A DNA stretch of 64,000 nucleotides from Saprospiraceae bacterium (GCA_016717145.1 JADKGD010000008.1:1-64000), one strand, 5' to 3'; shown: positions 25,477-36,952, counted from the first letter of the stretch. The notes: a model not told the origin generated them from the sequence alone. Program-made: numbers and translations.

Positions 25477-28017
25477 ATGGCTAAAAACTTACTCATCGTA
25501 GAGTCACCGGCAAAAGCCAAAACAATAGAAAAAATTCTTGGGGCTGATTTTACAGTTAAGTCCAGTTACGGCCATATCCGTGACCTGGAAAAAGGGAATA
25601 AGGGCATTGATATCCAGAACAATTTTGAACCTTCCTACATTGTGTCTCCCGAAAAGACCAAAGTAGTGAAGGAATTGAAGGAACTTGTCAAAAAATCTAC
25701 CGAAGTCTGGCTCGCTACGGATGAGGACCGGGAAGGAGAAGCCATATCATGGCATTTGTGTAAGGAACTTGGCCTGAATGAAAAGACCACAAAACGTATT
25801 GTTTTTTCTGAAATAACCAAACCGGCCATTTTAAAAGCTGTTGAGAATCCCAGGACTGTAGACATTGACCTGGTCAATGCGCAGCAGGCACGAAGAATTT
25901 TAGATAGATTGGTTGGCTTTGAGCTATCGGAAGTGTTGTGGAGGAAAGTTAAAAACAAACTGTCTGCAGGTAGGGTACAATCGGTAGCTGTAAAACTTGT
26001 TGTCGAGCGTGAAAGAGACATTTCGCAGTTTTCTACCAATCCGTTTTTTAAAGTGACGGCCATTTTTGATGTAGACAATGGCAGAGGCGAAAAAGTTGCA
26101 TTGAAGGCTGAGTATACTACAAGGATTGATAATGTGCAGGAAGCAAGACAATTTCTTGAAAAATCAAATGGGGCAACATTTACCATTCACAGCATCGAAA
26201 AGAAACCTTTAAAAAGATTTCCTGCAGCACCATTTACCACATCCACTTTACAACAGGAAGCCAGCAGAAAACTCGGGTTTTCAGTTAACAGAACGATGTC
26301 TACAGCGCAGCGACTATATGAAGAAGGATATATCACCTATATGCGAACGGATTCGTCCAATCTTAGTGAAACAGCCATCACGCAGCCATAGCAGCTGAGA
26401 TAGAATCCAGTTTTGGTAAACAATATCTGCATACACGAAGATATAAATCAAAGTCAGCAAATGCTCAGGAGGCGCACGAAGCGATCAGGCCTACTTATAT
26501 AGAGCGTAAAAACATAGGTAATGACAAAGATCAGCAACGATTGTATGATCTGATCTGGAAAAGGTCGATTGCGTCTCAAATGTCCAGAAGCAGAAATAGA
26601 AAAAACGATTGTAAAAATTGATATTTCTACGATGAGGGACAAACAATAGGAAGCCGTCGGAGAGGTATTAAAATTTGATGGTTTTTAAAGGTCTACATGG
26701 AGTCAACTGATGATGACGAAGATGAAGAAACTAAAGGTATGTTGCCACCTTTGAAACAAGGACAAATGCTGGACCTTAATTATATGGAAGCCGTAGAAAG
26801 TTTTACCAGACCACCTTCAAAGATATACAGAAGGCTGGTAAAAAACTCGAAGAACTTGGCATCGGAAGACCATCTACTTATGCACTCGACCATATCCAAA
26901 ATAATGGAAGAGGAACGGGGCTACGTCACTAAGGAAAGTCGGGAAGGTGTACAAAGAAATTTCCAGTATCTGAAATTAAAAAATGGAAGCATTCAATCTG
27001 AAATAAAATCAGAAATCACGGGTACAACAAAAAATTGTCTTTATCCTTCTGATTTAGGTATGGCGTAGTAGATTTTTTGTCTGAACATTTTGAGCAGGTT
27101 ATGGATTATAGTTTTACGGCCAATGGAAGATCAATGGATAAAATTGCCACAGATGGTAAGGACTGGAAATCTATGTTGTCGAATTTTATGGACCTTTCAC
27201 AGTACAGTAGAACTTACCATGGAAAATGCTGAACGTGCAGGGGAAACGGGAATTGGGTATAGATCCTGTTTCCGGACATTCTGTCATCGCTCAGATGACG
27301 AGATTCGGTCCGGTGATTCAGATAGGGGACAGAGAAGAAGTGAAAGAGGGCGAAAAACCAAGATTTGCCAATTTGAAGCCAGGTCAATCCCTGGAGACCA
27401 TTTCTTTTGAAGAAGCCATGGAACTATTTAAGTTGCCAATGACCATAGGTAAATATAAAGGCGAGGAATTGACGGTAAATACCGGAAGATTTGGCCCTTA
27501 TATCAAAATGGGTGATATGTACGTGAATCTTCCAAGAAATATGGATCCGATGACAATAACAATGGATGAGGCCACAACACTTGTTGATGCTAAAATGGAT
27601 GAAAATGCACCTTTAGGTCACTATCAAAACCTTCCGATTACGAAGGGTAAAGGCAGGTTTGGACCATTTATTAAGTGGAATGATCTGTTTATTAATATTC
27701 CAGTCAGATTTAAGCTTGAGACTATAAATGAGGCACAATCAATTGAGTTGATTGACGCAAAAGTAGATAAAGAAGCCAATCGCTATATTCAAAATTGGCC
27801 ATCAGAAAAAATTTCAATTGAAAATGGTCGTTGGGGACCATATATAAAGTTTGGAAAAAACAATCTGAAAGTGCCTAAGGTAAATGGAGAAAAAGTGGAA
27901 GGGGATTATTTACAGACAGTTAGTCTGGAGACCGTAAAGTCATGGATAGAGGCTGAAATTCCGGATGCATTTAAGAAAAAAGAAGTCAAACCTAAGGCTG
28001 CATTTAAGAAAAAATAA
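25477..28017 (+). CDS. topA: DNA topoisomerase I (several frameshifts)
   Basis: Type IA enzyme that relaxes negative supercoils. The amino 304 codons hold the TOPRIM domain with VESPAKAKTIEKIL and DEDREGEAISWH and end in the active-site region GYITYMRTDSSNLSE, whose Tyr attacks DNA. The middle is spread over different frames (SKSANAQEAHEAIRPTYIER, LEELGIGRPSTYAPTISKI, VDFLSEHFEQVMDYSFT), and the end (27,226-28,017) contains four carboxy-terminal repeats of the GRFGPYIKMGDMYVNLP type and a Lys-rich tail. There is no Cys zinc finger in this version. At least five indels are needed. Since topA is normally essential, sequence error is the best explanation. Confidence 0.9.
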
Positions 28018-28119
28018 TATGAGCTTAAAATTGGATATATATTCAAAAAATTAAATATTTCTTAACTAACAATATTATAGCTTATTTTGTCTTTATATCA
28101 TAACGAAACAATAAAAGAC

Positions 28120-29216
28120 ATGACATTCAGAAATTTATTTTTAATAGTGACATATTTTGTTGCCATGGGCAGCATGAGGGCTCAAGTCCTGGATGAAGAA
28201 ATAGGATTTATTTATGTGAAGGCAGAGTATCTGTTTGAAACGGGTAGATATGAGGATGCGATCAAACAGTATAACATCGTCATAACCAGGGATGCACTCT
28301 ATAAAGAAGCCATCATACACAGAGGTATGGCCAAATATGGACTTGCCGCATATAAAGGATCCAAATTGGATGCCATGATGTCAATCGAGTTGACAGGCAT
28401 CACAGGAGCATCGGCAGCACTATTGGGCCGGTCTTTCGCTGCAATGAATGATGCAAAAGCTGCGATAACCAGCCTTAGTGCAGCCGCGTTGCACTTGATA
28501 ATAGAAATACCGATTATCTTGAATGGCGTGCTGCAATATATGAAAGTGATAATCAATTGATTAAAGCGTGTCAGGATTATGAACAAGCTATGAATTTGGG
28601 CAGTATGGCAGCAGAGATGAAAGCAAAATCATTATGTGGTATTACTAAAACAAAAAATCATCCTTCTAAAACTTTACCTGGTAATACCACTCCTAACGAT
28701 CATGTGGATTCTCTACCGTCAGACAATACAAATGTGGGAAATGATGATCAAACAAAAAAACCTACAGAAGTCTCTGAAGGTGAAGTGCTTTCATCAGGCA
28801 CAAAAGCAGATGATGGAGCCAGTGGAGGACTCAACAATACTCCAAGGGATTCATCTATGGTGGATGATTCTGAACCAAAGATCATTGATGATGGTTTGCC
28901 CAAAGAAGATAATTACGTAAATAGTTTTGTTATTGATGAAGACCTTACTATTGAACTTTCCGGACAGGAATTGGGCAGACGGATAATCAAAGAAGTTCCC
29001 AGCATTCTCATTCTCGCAGATGAGAACGGAAAAGTAACTGTAAATGTATGTTAATAAAGCAGGAGGTGACCAAAGCGGAATTTAATGCTAGCATGTCGTC
29101 CATAGCCAAAAAAGCCTTGTCTCTCTTGCCATCCGAAAAGCAAAAGAATTTGAGTTTGAAAAGGCACTTATGATTTGCAATGCGGAATTATGGTATTCAA
29201 GATAAAAGGAAGTTAA
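28120..29216 (+). CDS. Exported TPR protein with TonB-like C-terminus (frameshifted)
   Basis: The start at 28,120 (MTFRNLFLIVTYFVAMGSMR) gives a signal peptide. The amino part is a short TPR region (AEYLFETGRYEDAIKQYNIV, then LSAAALHLDNRNTDYLEWRA in a second frame after an indel near 28,495). Next is a Ser/Thr/Asp-rich linker of about 110 residues. The carboxy part reads IIKEVPSILILADENGKVTV, NVC and, after another indel near 29,052, DVTKAEFNASMSSIAKKAL, AIRKAKEFEFEK and GIMVFKIKGS, the layout of a TonB carboxy-terminal domain. It may bridge a periplasmic partner to an outer-membrane protein, which is inference. Confidence 0.6.
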
Positions 29217-29290
29217 TCTTTTCCAAAGCTAATTTTTTTAAATTCTGTCATTCATATTTTGTTATTTCATACCTTAGCGTTTGAAACCAA

Positions 29291-30558
29291 ATGAAATATC
29301 TTATGCTGAATGTAAACTCCGAAATAGGGGCACTCAAAAAAGTAATTATTCATAGGCCAGATGATGGAATCGCAAGGATTTCGCCTAAAAAAGCTGAAGA
29401 ATTGCTTTTTGATGATATCGTACATCTGCCTCAAATGAAAGAAGAACATGATATTTTCAGAAGGGTGCTACAGCATATATAGGTAAAGAAAATGTACTGA
29501 TACACAGCGACTTATTGAAGAAGGCTTTGAAGCCAGTCCGGATATCAAAGAGGAATTAATTGATAAAATTGTCGATTACGAAGAATTGCCTCCGTCTGAC
29601 AAAAGTATTATGATGTCATTGAGTCACAGAGCCCTAACCCTTTTGCTGATTACCGGTTACCACATAGACGAAGATCATATTTATTTTGATCCTATTCCTA
29701 ATTTTATATTTACCAGAGATATTGCTGTTGTAATCAAAGATCATATTATCATTACAAAAGCTGCAAAATCAGCCAGATACAGAGAAAACCTGTTGACCCG
29801 ATTTATATTTTATGCCCACCCACTATTTAAAGACCTTAGTGCCAAAGGTAAAATCATAAATTTAAATCATTTGGACAAATTTCCGCCTTCAAAAAAAGGG
29901 GAAGTGGTGTCTATGGAAGGAGGTGATGTGATGATGTTGAATGACGATTTTGTTTTGATAGGATGTTCAGAAAGGACAACTGATTATGCCATCAAGTGTG
30001 TTAAAGATGTATTGTTTGAAAAAGGTCTGGTATCAAACGTGGCACAAATTAATATTCCTTCTGATCGTACCTGTATGCACATTGATACACTTTTTACCAT
30101 GATAGACCAGAATGATATTGTATGTTTTAAGCCTATTGTGTTTGATGGCGTAAGTTCGAATGTAAAAGTCTTTAGAAAAAATGGTGCTGAAATCGTATAT
30201 GATTCTGTAAAAGACTTTTTTTATCCATGAAATCAATCCTAAAATTAACTTTATTTTTAGTGGAGACGGCATCTCGCCCTATCAGGAAAGAGAACAATGG
30301 ACGGACGGTTGTAATCTGGTTGCATTAAAACCAGGTGTGGCATTGACATATGACAGAAATCCAAAAACTGAAGAAGCCTTAAAAAACAAAGGGTATAGAA
30401 TAATACACGCAAGAGATTTTATTGATCAGGTAAATGCAGGTACACTCGATCCAAAAACCATTACCAAAACCATAATCACTTTACCATCCAATGAACTTTC
30501 CAGAGCCCGCGGAGGATCTCATTGTATGACTTGTCCCCTGGAGCGCACATCCATGTAA
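29291..30558 (+). CDS. arcA: Arginine deiminase family protein (two or three frameshifts)
   Basis: Guanidino-group hydrolase that converts arginine to citrulline and ammonia, cytosolic. The visible signature residues are complete: PNFIFTRD, MEGGDVMML, CMHIDTLFTMID (His/Asp) and the nucleophile Cys in ARGGSHCMTCPLER at the end. Length after repair is about 422 residues, normal for ArcA. Frame changes are needed near 29,480 and 30,228. No ornithine carbamoyltransferase or carbamate kinase gene adjoins it, so a classic ADI energy pathway is not supported here. The related agmatine deiminase or peptidyl-arginine roles are less likely given the ArcA-type motifs. Confidence 0.8.
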
Positions 30559-30575
30559 CCATCAATGCCGCTATT

Positions 30576-30983
30576 ATGTATAGTTTCGATTTTAAAAAAA
30601 GAGTGAGGTATGGTGAGACAGATATGATGGGATATCTTTATTATGGAAATTATGCTCAACTATATGAGATTGGTAGGGTAGAGGCTATGCGTAATATTGG
30701 TTTATTATATAAAGATCTTGAGTTAGTGTATCGAATAATGATGCCCGTAGTTCATGTTGATGCCAGATTTTTGCTACCTGCAAAATATGATGAGGAATTG
30801 ACGATCCGGACCATTCTCTCTGAGCTGCCATCCAAAATGATAAGCTTTACGAATGAAGTGTATAATGAGGAGCAACGCTTAATTCACAGTGCTATGGTAA
30901 AGTTATTTTTTATAGATATGGATACTGATAAAAGAGTATCTTGCCCTGAATATATGCTAAAAAAATTAAGGCCATTATTTTGA
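30576..30983 (+). CDS. Acyl-CoA thioesterase, 4HBT (YbgC/FadM) type
   Basis: The start is chosen at 30,576 (MYSFDFKKRVRYGETDMMGY) because the longer open frame overlaps the end of the arginine deiminase gene. The motif RYGETDMMGYLYYGNYAQLY contains the catalytic Asp, although the usual DxxGHxxxxxY is changed so that the His position is Tyr. The rest matches the hotdog fold (ARFLLPAKYDEELTIRT, FTNEVYNEEQRLIHSAMVKL). The length of 135 residues is normal. It is followed with a four-base overlap (TTGA) by the YihY gene, so the two are probably co-transcribed. Confidence 0.75.
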   Translation: MYSFDFKKRVRYGETDMMGYLYYGNYAQLYEIGRVEAMRNIGLLYKDLELVYRIMMPVVHVDARFLLPAKYDEELTIRTILSELPSKMISFTNEVYNEEQRLIHSAMVKLFFIDMDTDKRVSCPEYMLKKLRPLF

Positions 30984-31951
30984 AAAGAAAGAAGTATTTT
31001 AATGACTATATCGCCGAACATCCTTTTGTCAAAAAGATAATTGAGAAGTCAAAAGTATATAGTTTTCCGGGCTTCCAGGGCATACCTTTATATGATGTAG
31101 TGACTTTTGTCATCAAGAAACACAGAAAGACAACCTTACTACAAGGCAAATTCCATTTCCTTTAGCCTGTTTCTTTCTATTTTTTCCTGCAATAATCTTT
31201 CTTTTTACCTTGCTGCCTTTGTTTACGTTTGTTAAGGATTATACGGCGTACTGAGCGAGCAATTGATTGATGTTATTCCAAAAATGCCCATGACTACATA
31301 TTTTCCATCATAACGGACATTACATCTATAAAACGGGATGGCTTGTTGTCATTGGGTGCGATCCTGGCTTTGTTTTTTCATCTAATGGCATGTTAAACCT
31401 GATGTCAGGTTTTGACAAAGCATATAATCACGCTTTTAAACAAAGACATTGGTTAAGGACTAGATTGGTTGCTGTTATTCTGACGATCGTACTGTCTGGT
31501 TTATTGATTGTTTCTCTTTTTTTAATGGTTGTAGAAAGCAATATTATAAACTATCTAAGGGACGCGTATCACATCCCGGAATCTCTGTTAATATTTGTTA
31601 GTATTATTAATTGGTTATTTGCCATTTTTATGGTGTATACCGGTATAAGTCTGATTTACACTTTTGGTCCTTCCATGCACAGACGGATTCCGTTTATCAA
31701 CATTGGTTCTATAATTGCGACAGTATTATCATTGCTGACTTCATTTGGGTTTAGCTTTTTCATCAATAACTTTGGACAATATAATGAAATATATGGTTCG
31801 ATCGAGCACTGATGGTTATGATGGTTTGGATTCATATAATAGTTTTATCCTGTTGGTTGGATTTGAACTGAATGCAAGTATTGCCGTACATAAATCAATA
31901 GCTTATCATTCAGAAAAGAAGAAAGAAAATAAGCGTCAGGTATTAGAATGA
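30980..31951 (+). CDS. YihY/virulence factor BrkB family membrane protein (several frameshifts)
   Basis: The product can be read across frames: KIIEKSKVYSFPGFQGIPLY, then ANSISFSLFLSIFPAIIFLF, VLSEQLIDVIPK, GLLSLGAILALFFSSNGMLN, then an intact stretch with four helices (31,390-31,812), and SFILLVGFELNASIAVHKS at the end. This order and the final GFELNASI are hallmarks of the YihY family, once called RNase BN, a six-helix inner-membrane protein of unknown transport function. The start is a TTG that overlaps the thioesterase stop. Three or four indels break it, two in T runs. Confidence 0.8.
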
Positions 31952-32558
31952 AGTAAGCTATTGTTTAATAATATCAAGAAATTCCAGTTTTTTTCTTCTG
32001 GATACGTTTTTAATCATTAAAAAAATGACGGTTAAATAGGCTCTGCTGAAAAAGTCAATCTTTGTGAAACGAGGAATATTTCAATTACTCCCGTTCAAAA
32101 AACAGCGAAAGAGAACATGAACGAAGTGCAGTGCAAAGCACCAAAGGCTGACAAGCCTTTGACGTAGTGAACCGCTAAGCGGACGAGATGGAAAAACGTT
32201 TATCGCCTTTGCATTAAATTAGAAATAAACGAATGATAATCCACGTGAAAGAAAATGCAGGATTGAGCAATATTGAAAGGTGGAACATGACAATGCGAAA
32301 AGTGAAGGAACGTGCAAACGCTACGGTAATTGTTTATTAAATGCGGCATAACCTAGCTGCGAGCCATTTTTCGCAGTTCTTTCACTTCATTGCATGGCAC
32401 TACTCAATCTTCAAGCCGGCAAGAGGCGCTGATTAATGAAATGTAACTGCACAAGTTTTGATTGGATTGATTAAAAACCCTTTCACTAAAAATGTCTAAA
32501 TATTTTTATATAAAATTGATTACCATATATTTAGCTCATTGTCATCAGGCCCGAAATA
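31952..32558. other. Intergenic with dispersed repeat copy 2
   Basis: No gene is supported. The left part (about 32,040-32,200) is the second copy of the element at 18,108-18,500. To its right (about 32,260-32,425) lie loosely complementary segments, such as AGTGAAGGAAC against GTTCTTTCACTT and GATTGAG against CTCAATC. These could form a large imperfect hairpin of unknown role. Confidence 0.5.
32040..32200. repeat. Dispersed element, single-unit copy 2
   Basis: Starts CTGCTGAAAAAGTCAATC and shares GAAACGAGGAATATTTCAAT and TACTCCCGTTCAAAAAACA with 18,108-18,500, then a single unit with AAAGGCTGACAAGCCTTT. The CCCGCATGGCGGG hairpin is degenerate here (CCGCTAAGCGG). A difference in unit number between copies points to tandem expansion or contraction. 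Confidence 0.75.
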
Positions 32559-33362
32559 CTACTTATAATATCCCGCAGCTTTCCGCCATCGCATTTTTAT
32601 GACACCTTGAATGGCTTCTGAAACAATGTTGGAGTGCATTTTAGAATTGCCTTTTTCACGGTCAACAAAGGTAATGGGTACTTCAACGAGTTTAAATCCT
32701 TTTGACCAGGCATAGTATTTCATTTCGATCTGAAAAGTGTAGCCAACAAATTTTATTTTATTGAGATCCAGGGTCTTTAAAACATTTCTGCTGTAACAGA
32801 TAAATCCGGCGGTAGGATCCAGGACAGGTAGCCATGTTACAGATCGGACATACAATGATGCACCATATGACAATAAAAGTCTGTCTTTCGACCAATTTTT
32901 AATATTGCCACCTTTCACATATCGGCTACCTATTGCCACATCTGCGCCGCCGACTTTGCACGCAAGCAGCAGTCTTTTCAGATCATCAGGATTGTGACTG
33001 AAATCCGCATCCATTTCAAAAATATAATCAAAATTTTTTTCCAGACCGTATTTAAATCCTGCTATGTATGCAGTGCCCAAACCAAGTTTCCCTGACCGCT
33101 GAATGAGATGAATTCTTGATTCTTTTTCCATCATTATTCTGACCACATCGCCCGTGCCATCCGGTGAATTGTCATCTACAATAAGTACAGAATATTCAGG
33201 ACCTTGCTTTAATACGGCATCTATAATTGAATGGACGTTTTCAATTTCGTTATAGGTAGGAATGATGACAAGGTAAGAATCCAAATTGTAAAATATTAGA
33301 ATGAATAACCAATATAACGCTAAATAAAATTCTTTAGCACCTATGAAGCTAATTAAACGCAA
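32559..33362 (-). CDS. Polyprenol-phosphate mannosyltransferase-like GT2
   Basis: Family GT2 enzyme that transfers a sugar from a nucleotide sugar to polyprenol phosphate on the cytosolic face of the membrane. Visible motifs: VIIPTYNEIENV, LIVDDNSPDGTGD, then EMDADFSHNPDD (metal-binding DxD region) and GSRYVKGG, as in DPM1-type synthases. There is no carboxy-terminal membrane domain, so it is the soluble short form. The open frame from 33,362 adds a doubtful hydrophobic start; the TTG at 33,284 (LDSYLVIIPTYNE) gives the usual length of about 241 residues. It stands alone between a repeat region and the E1 gene. Confidence 0.8.
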   Translation of the reverse strand: MRLISFIGAKEFYLALYWLFILIFYNLDSYLVIIPTYNEIENVHSIIDAVLKQGPEYSVLIVDDNSPDGTGDVVRIMMEKESRIHLIQRSGKLGLGTAYIAGFKYGLEKNFDYIFEMDADFSHNPDDLKRLLLACKVGGADVAIGSRYVKGGNIKNWSKDRLLLSYGASLYVRSVTWLPVLDPTAGFICYSRNVLKTLDLNKIKFVGYTFQIEMKYYAWSKGFKLVEVPITFVDREKGNSKMHSNIVSEAIQGVIKMRWRKAAGYYK

Positions 33363-33467
33363 ATATTATAAAAAATTATAACAAGTAGTCATTTTTTAAA
33401 TGGACAAATGGAATATTCTTGTGTAATTGTAAATGACGATAAATATTGCAATGGAAATTGATAGCCA

Positions 33468-35817
33468 TCATACATCTTTCATTATGGTCATTACCGCATC
33501 AAAGACATCTTCAGGGTTAGGTTTGCTGAAGTAATCTCCATCTGATCCAAAAGGTGTCCTGTGTGCTGATGCAGATAGTGTGACCGGTTTTGAATCCAGA
33601 TACTTATATCCATTCCATTTCTCAAGAACTTCCCTCATCATATAAGCGGTCGCGCCACCTGGAATGTCTTCATCCATAAATATGATACGGTTTGTTTTTT
33701 TCAGTGAGTTGACGATGACACCTTCAAGATCAAAAGGCATTAGTGTTTGTACATCAATCAATTCAACAGAAACATTAAAACCCTTGAGTAATTCAAGTCC
33801 TTTTTGAGCTTCTCTCACGCATGAGCCATAAGTTACCAAAGTAACATCATTGCCTTCCTGCAAGACTTCAGGTACACCTAGTGGCAGTGTAAAATCCAAT
33901 AAGTTATCAGGTAATTTTTCTTTAAGTCTATACCCATTTAAGCATTCCACTATAATGGCCGGATCATCAGACTTTAGCATAGTATTATAAAACCCGACAG
34001 CTTGTACCATGTTGCGCGGGACACAAAGATATATTCCTTGCATTGATGTCAGGATCATACCCATTGGTGAACCCGCATGCCAAATGCCCTCGAGTCTGTG
34101 ACCGCGTGTACGAACTATGGCGGGCGCTCTTTGAATTCCGTTTGATCTGTAACGAAGTGTTGCCAGATCATCGGTCAATAATGAGAAGGCGTACGCCATA
34201 TAATCAAGATACTGTATTTCAGCTATCGTGCGCAAACCCCTCATTGCGCCTCCAAGAGCTTGTCCCATTATGGTCCATTCCCTAATGCCTGTATCAAATA
34301 CCCTTTCCACGCCGTGTTTTAATTGGAGTCCTGAAAAACCCTGATTGACGTCGCCAATTTGTCCTACATCTTCACCAAACGCCAAAATTTCAGGCCTTTC
34401 CTCCAGAATCTGGTCAAAATAGTGATTTAGAATCTGGTAACCACTTAGGGTTTCAGGATTCAGTCCATACTTAGGTTTTATAACCGGTATGTTTAGTGCT
34501 GAATATTTATTATCACTATGAAGTTCTGTATGATACCTTTTATCAGCAACCATCTTAGTTTCCAGCAAAAAGTTTTCCAAATCAACGTTTTGGACATTTC
34601 CAAATCTAAGTAATTGAATATGCAACCTTCTAGCATTGGCAACTACTTCCGAAAAAGATATATTGATGGCTGAAGTGAAATCTTTTTCTAATAATTTAAT
34701 GGCCTCTGTTTTGGACGATTCGGGAATTCCATTGTAGATATCTTTTAATGGATTGGAATAAACTTTTACACCTTCAGAATATTTTTTCCATGCATTGTCT
34801 TTTGCCAGTTTAGTATATTCCAAAGCTTTTGACCTTAATTCGGTAACTTCATCTTCTGTTGCAATGCCATTTTCGACGATCCATTCAGCCATGCGTTTGA
34901 TGCAATCATTCTCCTTTTCCCACTTAAGCCTTTCCGGCGACTTGTATCTTTCATGAGAACCGCTTGTAGAATGACCTTGAGGTTGTGTCAATTCCTGAAC
35001 ATGGATTACAGCAGGTATATGCTGGTCTCTGACTTTTGAAGAGACTTTATCAAAAGTGGCACAAAGTTCCGGATAATCCTATCAAAAAGCCTTCAAGTGC
35101 TTTTGAAATAGAACCTTTTACAGTCTGCATTTCGACAGGCACACTTATACCATAGCCATCGTCCCAAACAGCAACAAGCAAAGGTACTTTCATGATAGAG
35201 GAAGCATTCATTGTTTCCCAAAATACACCTTCTGAAGTTGAACTGTCTCCAATGGTCACAAAACTCACTTCATTGCCGTTATCAGAAAATTTTACGCCTG
35301 ATGGTATGTTTAATTTTCGATATTTTTTTGATGCCATTGCGATACCAAGCGCCCGGGCCATCTGACCAGCCGTACATGATATGTCAGAAGAAACGTTGTA
35401 CATTTTTGTTTGATCGAGCCAATCACCTTCATCGTCCATCATTGGCGTAGCGTAATGGCTATTCATTTGTCTTCCCCCCGAGAATGGATCGTTTTCAGTA
35501 TCCGCGTAAAGTTGAGAAAAAAACTCTTCAACTGTTGACAGGCCTCTAGCAAACATGAATGTCATATCTCTGTAATATCCTGATCTCCAGTCACCTTTTT
35601 TAAATGCCCTGGCCATAGCCACCTGAGGCACTTCCTTGCCATCCCCTAAAATACCGAATTTTGCCCGACCATTTAATACTTCTTTCCTACCAAGAATACT
35701 CGCTTCTCTGCTGATCAAACAAATCCATAAATCATGCAACACATCTTTTTTGTATCCTTCAGAAGAATTATCAGGAGACAAGGTGACTTCAAGTGGTATG
35801 GTATCAAAATCAGTCAT
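33468..35817 (-). CDS. 2-oxoacid dehydrogenase E1, fused alpha/beta (one frameshift)
   Basis: Thiamine-diphosphate enzyme that decarboxylates a 2-oxoacid, probably a branched-chain one, for lipoyl transfer to E2. The alpha part (35,817-35,050) holds YRDMTFMFARG and the TPP motif GDSSTSEGVFWETMNASS. The beta part (34,991-33,468) holds GEDVGQIGDVNQGFSGLQ, RTRGHRLEGIWHAGSPM and FMDEDIPGGATAYMMRE. Near 35,060-35,090 the frame changes; shifted by one base it reads DYPELCATFDKVSSKVRDQH, joining the parts into one protein of about 780 residues, the fused form common in Bacteroidota. No E2 or E3 gene is next to it. CAAATATA at 35,862-35,869 is a candidate -7 box. Confidence 0.88.
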
Positions 35818-36035
35818 GTAATATGATTTGGCTGGTTAGGAAAAAATTATCAAAGACATTGCAAATATAATTACTTATTTTATATTCAGCAATAAAATAT
35901 AATTCTGAACAACTATATCATAAGTTAATTATTTTACATAATGTTTTTATATTTGACAAAATACAAAATATACTATGGTTATTGTAAAATATTTTGAAAT
36001 CAAGTAATCACTCGATCTTTACATTAACAATTCTT
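35818..36035. other. A/T-rich intergenic
   Basis: Upstream region of the E1 gene. Apart from the -7-like box no feature is visible; the following bases to 36,790 are a repeat array. Confidence 0.45.
35862..35869 (-). promoter_or_regulatory. Candidate promoter of the fused E1 gene, -7 element
   Basis: Minus-strand TATATTTG matches TAnnTTTG exactly and lies 45 bases before the ATG at 35,817. No convincing TTTG sits at the -33 distance. Confidence 0.4.
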
Positions 36036-36790
36036 TGGCATTTCTCTTTACCCGCTTTCCAATATTGTACTCTGACCGGAAGGAAAGTCCCTTTAGGGAT
36101 TTAGGGTCGGGAATGGCTTTCTCTTTGTCCTCTGTTTTTTGCTCTTCTTACCCCCATCCCCTAAAGGGGAGCGCTCTTCTATATTATTCTTTGAGCGGGT
36201 GGAAAGTCCCTTTAGGGATTTAGGGTCGGGACTGGATTTCTCTTTACCCGCTTTTCAATATTGTACTCTGAGCGGAAGGAAAGTCCCTTTAGGGATTTAG
36301 GGTCGGGACTGGCTTTCTCTTTACCCGCTTTCCAATATTGTACTCTGAGCGGAAGGAAAGTCCCTTTAGGGATTTAGGGTCGGGAATGGCTTTCTCTTTA
36401 CCCGCTTTTCAATATTGTACTCTGAGCGGAAGGAAAGTCCCTTTAGGGATTTAGGGTCGGCTGGATTTCTCTTTGTCCTCTGTTTTTTGCTCTTCTTACC
36501 CATCCCCTAAAGGGGAGCGCTCTTCTATATTATTCTTTGAGCAGTTGGAAAGTCCCTTTAGGGATTTAGAGCTTTCTCTTTACCCTTTTCAATATTGTAC
36601 TCTGAGCAGAAGGAAAGTCCCTTTAGGGATTTAGGGTCGGCTGGTTTCTCTTTACCCGCTTTCCAATATTGTACTCTGAGCGGAAGGAAAGTCCCTTTTA
36701 GGGTTTAGGGTCGGGAATGGCTTTCTCTTTGCTATGCTTACCCTCGGCCCTGAAGGGGAGATCAGCTCTCTTATGGGAGGTTTTCCTGAG
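36036..36790. repeat. Array of about eight palindromic repeat units (76 bp)
   Basis: The unit contains CCCGCTTTCCAATATTGTAC, TCTGAGCGGAAGGAAAG and TCCCTTTAGGGATTTAGGG. It recurs near 36,085, 36,207, 36,284, 36,360, 36,436, 36,550, 36,620 and 36,690. Two units are longer and include CCCATCCCCTAAAGGGGAGC. It is the same family as at 20,018-22,830, in reverse orientation. There are no unique spacers, so it is not a CRISPR array. Units differ in G and T run lengths. Bases 36,790-36,952 hold no gene; TATCTTTG at 36,918-36,925 is a candidate -7 box for the next gene. Confidence 0.8.
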
Positions 36791-36952
36791 GCGTCCTTTA
36801 TAAGGAATAGGCCCGCCTACCCATTGTGTCAGGCAGGGGTAGCGAGTTATTTAAATACTTGTGCAATATTTTATAACACTCATAATAATCATATACGTCC
36901 GTTTAGTGCCTAATGCTTATCTTTGTATGCTGTTGCATAAATAGACATTCTT

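Noticed and set aside
25635..26186. 183-codon minus-strand open frame inside topA
   Set aside because: Antisense to the highly conserved TOPRIM region of topoisomerase I; a Ser/Thr-rich shadow frame.
36036..36790. CRISPR array
   Set aside because: Units of about 76 bp follow each other without unique spacers of constant size, and no cas gene is near.
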